Shown here: positions 42,863 to 44,612 of the stretch, piece by piece
How the letters are laid out: every line of letters begins with the position of its first letter
How positions within the stretch are numbered: position 1 is the first letter of the stretch
Assembly (NCBI GenBank): GCA_028571885.1
Contig: JAPVVU010000001.1
Coordinates: 1 to 44,612, forward strand
DNA from: Gammaproteobacteria bacterium
GTDB lineage: Bacteria; Pseudomonadota; Gammaproteobacteria; GRL18
Direction: 5' to 3'
DNA: 44,612 bases
Made by a program: the position numbers and the translations under genes
The notes under the pieces: model-generated
What the model was told of the DNA's origin: nothing
What the model saw: the letters and a program-made list of their open reading frames with translations, nothing else
The model's database searches: none

Positions 42863-42869
42863 GGTTCTA

Positions 42870-43949
42870 ATGACTTTTTCCGGTTTTAGCAAAATCAATA
42901 ATAGCTTTAAGATGAAAATCATAAATCAATCCTGGTTGTTTCTTCTGGTTTTATTTTCGATGACTATCAGCGGTTGTTTTGCAGATAAAGCAAGCAAAAC
43001 CATTGAACATACCGAAAATGCACTCAGTATTACTTTATCTCATGATGGCCAATATGTATTAATTGCCCGCTCTCAAGGTTTTGTTGAATTACTTAAAACA
43101 ACAAACAATGAAGTGGTCGCACAGTGGCAGCATGACCAGTCACCCGAAGCCGGTGTGATAGCATCCGATTTTTCTGCCCATAACGAATTTGTGGTCACTG
43201 CTGAACAAGGAACACTCGCTTTATTTAGTTTAAAAGAGAATAAAGTACTTTACTTCTGGTCTATGGATGACATCAGAGACATAAAATTATCCAGTGATGG
43301 TGAGTATGCCCTGGTTTCCAGTCGTGACAAAAGTGGTGAGTACCCATTGTATCGAATTGTTTACTTTCACCTGCGCACAGGCGGAATAAAATTCGGCTTT
43401 TATCATGATGATATTATCACCAGTGTTGCCTTATCGGCTGATGGCCGCTATGCATTGTCAGGTTCTGATGATACTAAGGCGCGCTTATGGGATCTGAAAA
43501 CTGGCGAGTTAAAGCACACCTGGTCACATGTTTCTAAAGTGTCGAAGGTACAACTTTCTCCTGATGGCCAATATGCCATGACTAATGCCGCTTCTGATGG
43601 TATTTTTATCTGGAATACAGAAGATGGTCAGTTAGTACGTCGACTCAACAAAATCAGGGCAACTGTAGCATCGGCTGTATTTTCACCTGATAGTAAAAAT
43701 ATTGCCACTGGATATAGCCGTGAAGAAATTATTCTATGGAATGTAAAAACGGGCGAGAAGCTGATGACCTGGAGACCAAAACGTCGTTATATCTGGCAGG
43801 CTTCATTAGCCAATGTAACAACTATGGCTTTTCAGGAGATGGCCTTTAAAGATATGACCTTTCAAGATACAACATCACCATCTAAAAATATGCTCATTAG
43901 TGAAACCTCCCGAGGAATCCTACAATTTTGGAAACTCCCGGATAATTAA
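42870..43949 (+). CDS. WD40 repeat lipoprotein
   Basis: 359 residues. The start ATG 42870 is preceded by GAGG (42861-42864); longer frames upstream overlap the TPR gene. The N-terminus ends in a lipoprotein signal, LLVLFSMTISGC, so the mature protein is lipid anchored; an ATG at 42912 would give a shorter signal. Six to seven WD40 blades follow, such as ITLSHDGQYVLIARSQG, LSADGRYALSGSDDTKARLW, LSPDGQYAMTNAASDGIFIW and FSPDSKNIATGYSREEIILW. A propeller on the membrane face would be a protein-binding scaffold. Just before the end, three 15-bp units (43824-43868) encode MAFQE MAFKD MTFQD. The next gene starts 7 bp on. Confidence 0.88.
   Translation: MTFSGFSKINNSFKMKIINQSWLFLLVLFSMTISGCFADKASKTIEHTENALSITLSHDGQYVLIARSQGFVELLKTTNNEVVAQWQHDQSPEAGVIASDFSAHNEFVVTAEQGTLALFSLKENKVLYFWSMDDIRDIKLSSDGEYALVSSRDKSGEYPLYRIVYFHLRTGGIKFGFYHDDIITSVALSADGRYALSGSDDTKARLWDLKTGELKHTWSHVSKVSKVQLSPDGQYAMTNAASDGIFIWNTEDGQLVRRLNKIRATVASAVFSPDSKNIATGYSREEIILWNVKTGEKLMTWRPKRRYIWQASLANVTTMAFQEMAFKDMTFQDTTSPSKNMLISETSRGILQFWKLPDN
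43824..43868 (+). repeat. Three tandem 15-bp units in the WD40 lipoprotein gene
   Basis: Units at 43824, 43839 and 43854 each begin ATG(G/A)C and code for a five-residue MxFxx motif, in frame. They sit in the linker of the last blade, an apparent slippage expansion. Confidence 0.75.
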
Positions 43950-43956
43950 TATTATA

Positions 43957-44612
43957 ATGGATGATCTGACTTTTAAAACTGATTATTCATACACGCAAAC
44001 CCTCAAAAAGGGACAATGGGCCTGGGAATTTTTACGCCGTAATGCTGCATACCAAAATGACTATCAATGGTTCATTGCTCAATGGAAGGCACTTGAAAAT
44101 GATTATGGTTGTTCAACTGATAAGGATTATCAGGCATGGAAACAAGATCCCCGTTCATACAAAATAATTGATATTTCCTCCGATCAAGACGGTAATTGTG
44201 CTATTTCAGATGATAAATTACTTATTGAGTGCTGGATGGGCAATAAATGGGGATTTTATCAATTTCCCCAATCGCCTCAACTTAATGCATTAGAAGTTGA
44301 CATAAATTGGCGTCCTCTGCCTCCTGAGTATAAGGCACCTGATAACCCATCTGAAGTGAATAAAAATCAGCTTATTCAAACCATGGATTTTGATCTGAGC
44401 AAGTCACTAAAAGAACAACTTGAGCAGGTGAAACGTAAAATAATTATCGCTCAACGTCGTTTAAGAAAGCAGGGAAGTCTTACTCCATTTACGATTATGG
44501 GAAAAAGGGAACTATGGATATGTTGCCTTAGCTGGCTGGATTCTCAGGACAAAGTGGGCAATGAATGCCAACATTCTTTTGATAAGATGCAAATAAAGAT
44601 AGAAGCAGAGTA
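43957..44612 (+). CDS. DUF6499/DUF2285-like protein, partial
   Basis: 218 complete codons to the window edge, then two bases. The start ATG 43957 lies 7 bp after the WD40 stop. WAWEFLRRNAAYQNDY (residues 21-36) resembles the transcriptional-regulator-like domain that opens DUF6499 proteins, and MDFDLSKSLKEQLEQVKRK with RRLRKQG (about 143-173) resembles DUF2285. Such proteins are often found on integrative or conjugative elements, and are annotated as putative transcriptional regulators. No other conjugation gene is visible, so the window may end at the edge of such a region. The last codon could be a stop (TA followed by the unseen base) or may continue. Confidence 0.55.
   Translation, partial: MDDLTFKTDYSYTQTLKKGQWAWEFLRRNAAYQNDYQWFIAQWKALENDYGCSTDKDYQAWKQDPRSYKIIDISSDQDGNCAISDDKLLIECWMGNKWGFYQFPQSPQLNALEVDINWRPLPPEYKAPDNPSEVNKNQLIQTMDFDLSKSLKEQLEQVKRKIIIAQRRLRKQGSLTPFTIMGKRELWICCLSWLDSQDKVGNECQHSFDKMQIKIEAE

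Noticed and set aside
42747..42869. Longer start for the WD40 protein (41 extra residues)
   Set aside because: It overlaps the TPR gene, would put residues ahead of the lipoprotein signal, and lacks a ribosome-binding site; GAGG before 42870 supports the shorter form.

Overview
This 44.6 kb window is chromosomal DNA of an AT-rich member of the Gammaproteobacteria. Two conserved gene orders support this: rimP-nusA-infB-rbfA-truB-rpsO-pnp, and gloB/mltD divergent from a SAM methyltransferase followed by rnhA-dnaQ. A stand-alone ATP sulfurylase (sat) of the type used in sulfur-oxidising and sulfate-activating bacteria hints at sulfur metabolism, but no aprAB, dsr or sox genes are present, so the lifestyle is not settled. 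The complete sucA-sucB-lpd set argues for a working oxidative TCA step. No rRNA, tRNA, CRISPR array, prophage or intact insertion sequence was found.

Layout: 1-1.4 kb, minus strand, a TRAP-transporter pair (TatT-type TPR lipoprotein and a cut-off DctP/TatP receptor). 1.85-4.2 kb, a membrane GGDEF-EAL protein with PAS domain. 4.2-7.2 kb, minus, gloB, mltD and a small 2Fe-2S ferredoxin. 7.2-10.2 kb, plus, methyltransferase, rnhA, dnaQ and an InaA-like kinase. 10.2-14.3 kb, minus, an HDOD protein followed by a 1034-residue single-pass membrane protein of unknown function. 14.5-15.7 kb, an HPP-CBS membrane protein. 15.8-25 kb, plus, the translation/transcription/RNA-decay operon with a promoter, a rimP-leader-like attenuator and an RNase III-type pnp leader hairpin. 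25.2-28.4 kb, plus, two tandem paralogous Ser/Thr kinases and an FHA protein. 28.5-36 kb, minus, sat and then the 2-oxoglutarate dehydrogenase operon. 36.2-39.3 kb, plus, a PreP-like M16C peptidase. 39.3-44.6 kb, plus, a more accessory stretch: hairpin element, YciC-like membrane protein, tandem-PilZ protein, TPR protein, WD40 lipoprotein, and a cut-off DUF6499/DUF2285-like protein.

Signalling recurs through the window: a predicted bifunctional c-di-GMP enzyme, a tandem PilZ receptor, an HDOD regulator, and a kinase-kinase-FHA module. The sat promoter region carries a perfect FNR/ANR-type palindrome. The least explained elements are the HDOD plus 1034-aa gene pair, the kinase/FHA module, the tightly packed TPR-WD40-DUF6499 genes, and a set of recent-looking short tandem duplications in coding (12 or 15 bp) and noncoding (22-23 bp) DNA. 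I did not find a system that I can confidently call new; these are the best candidates.
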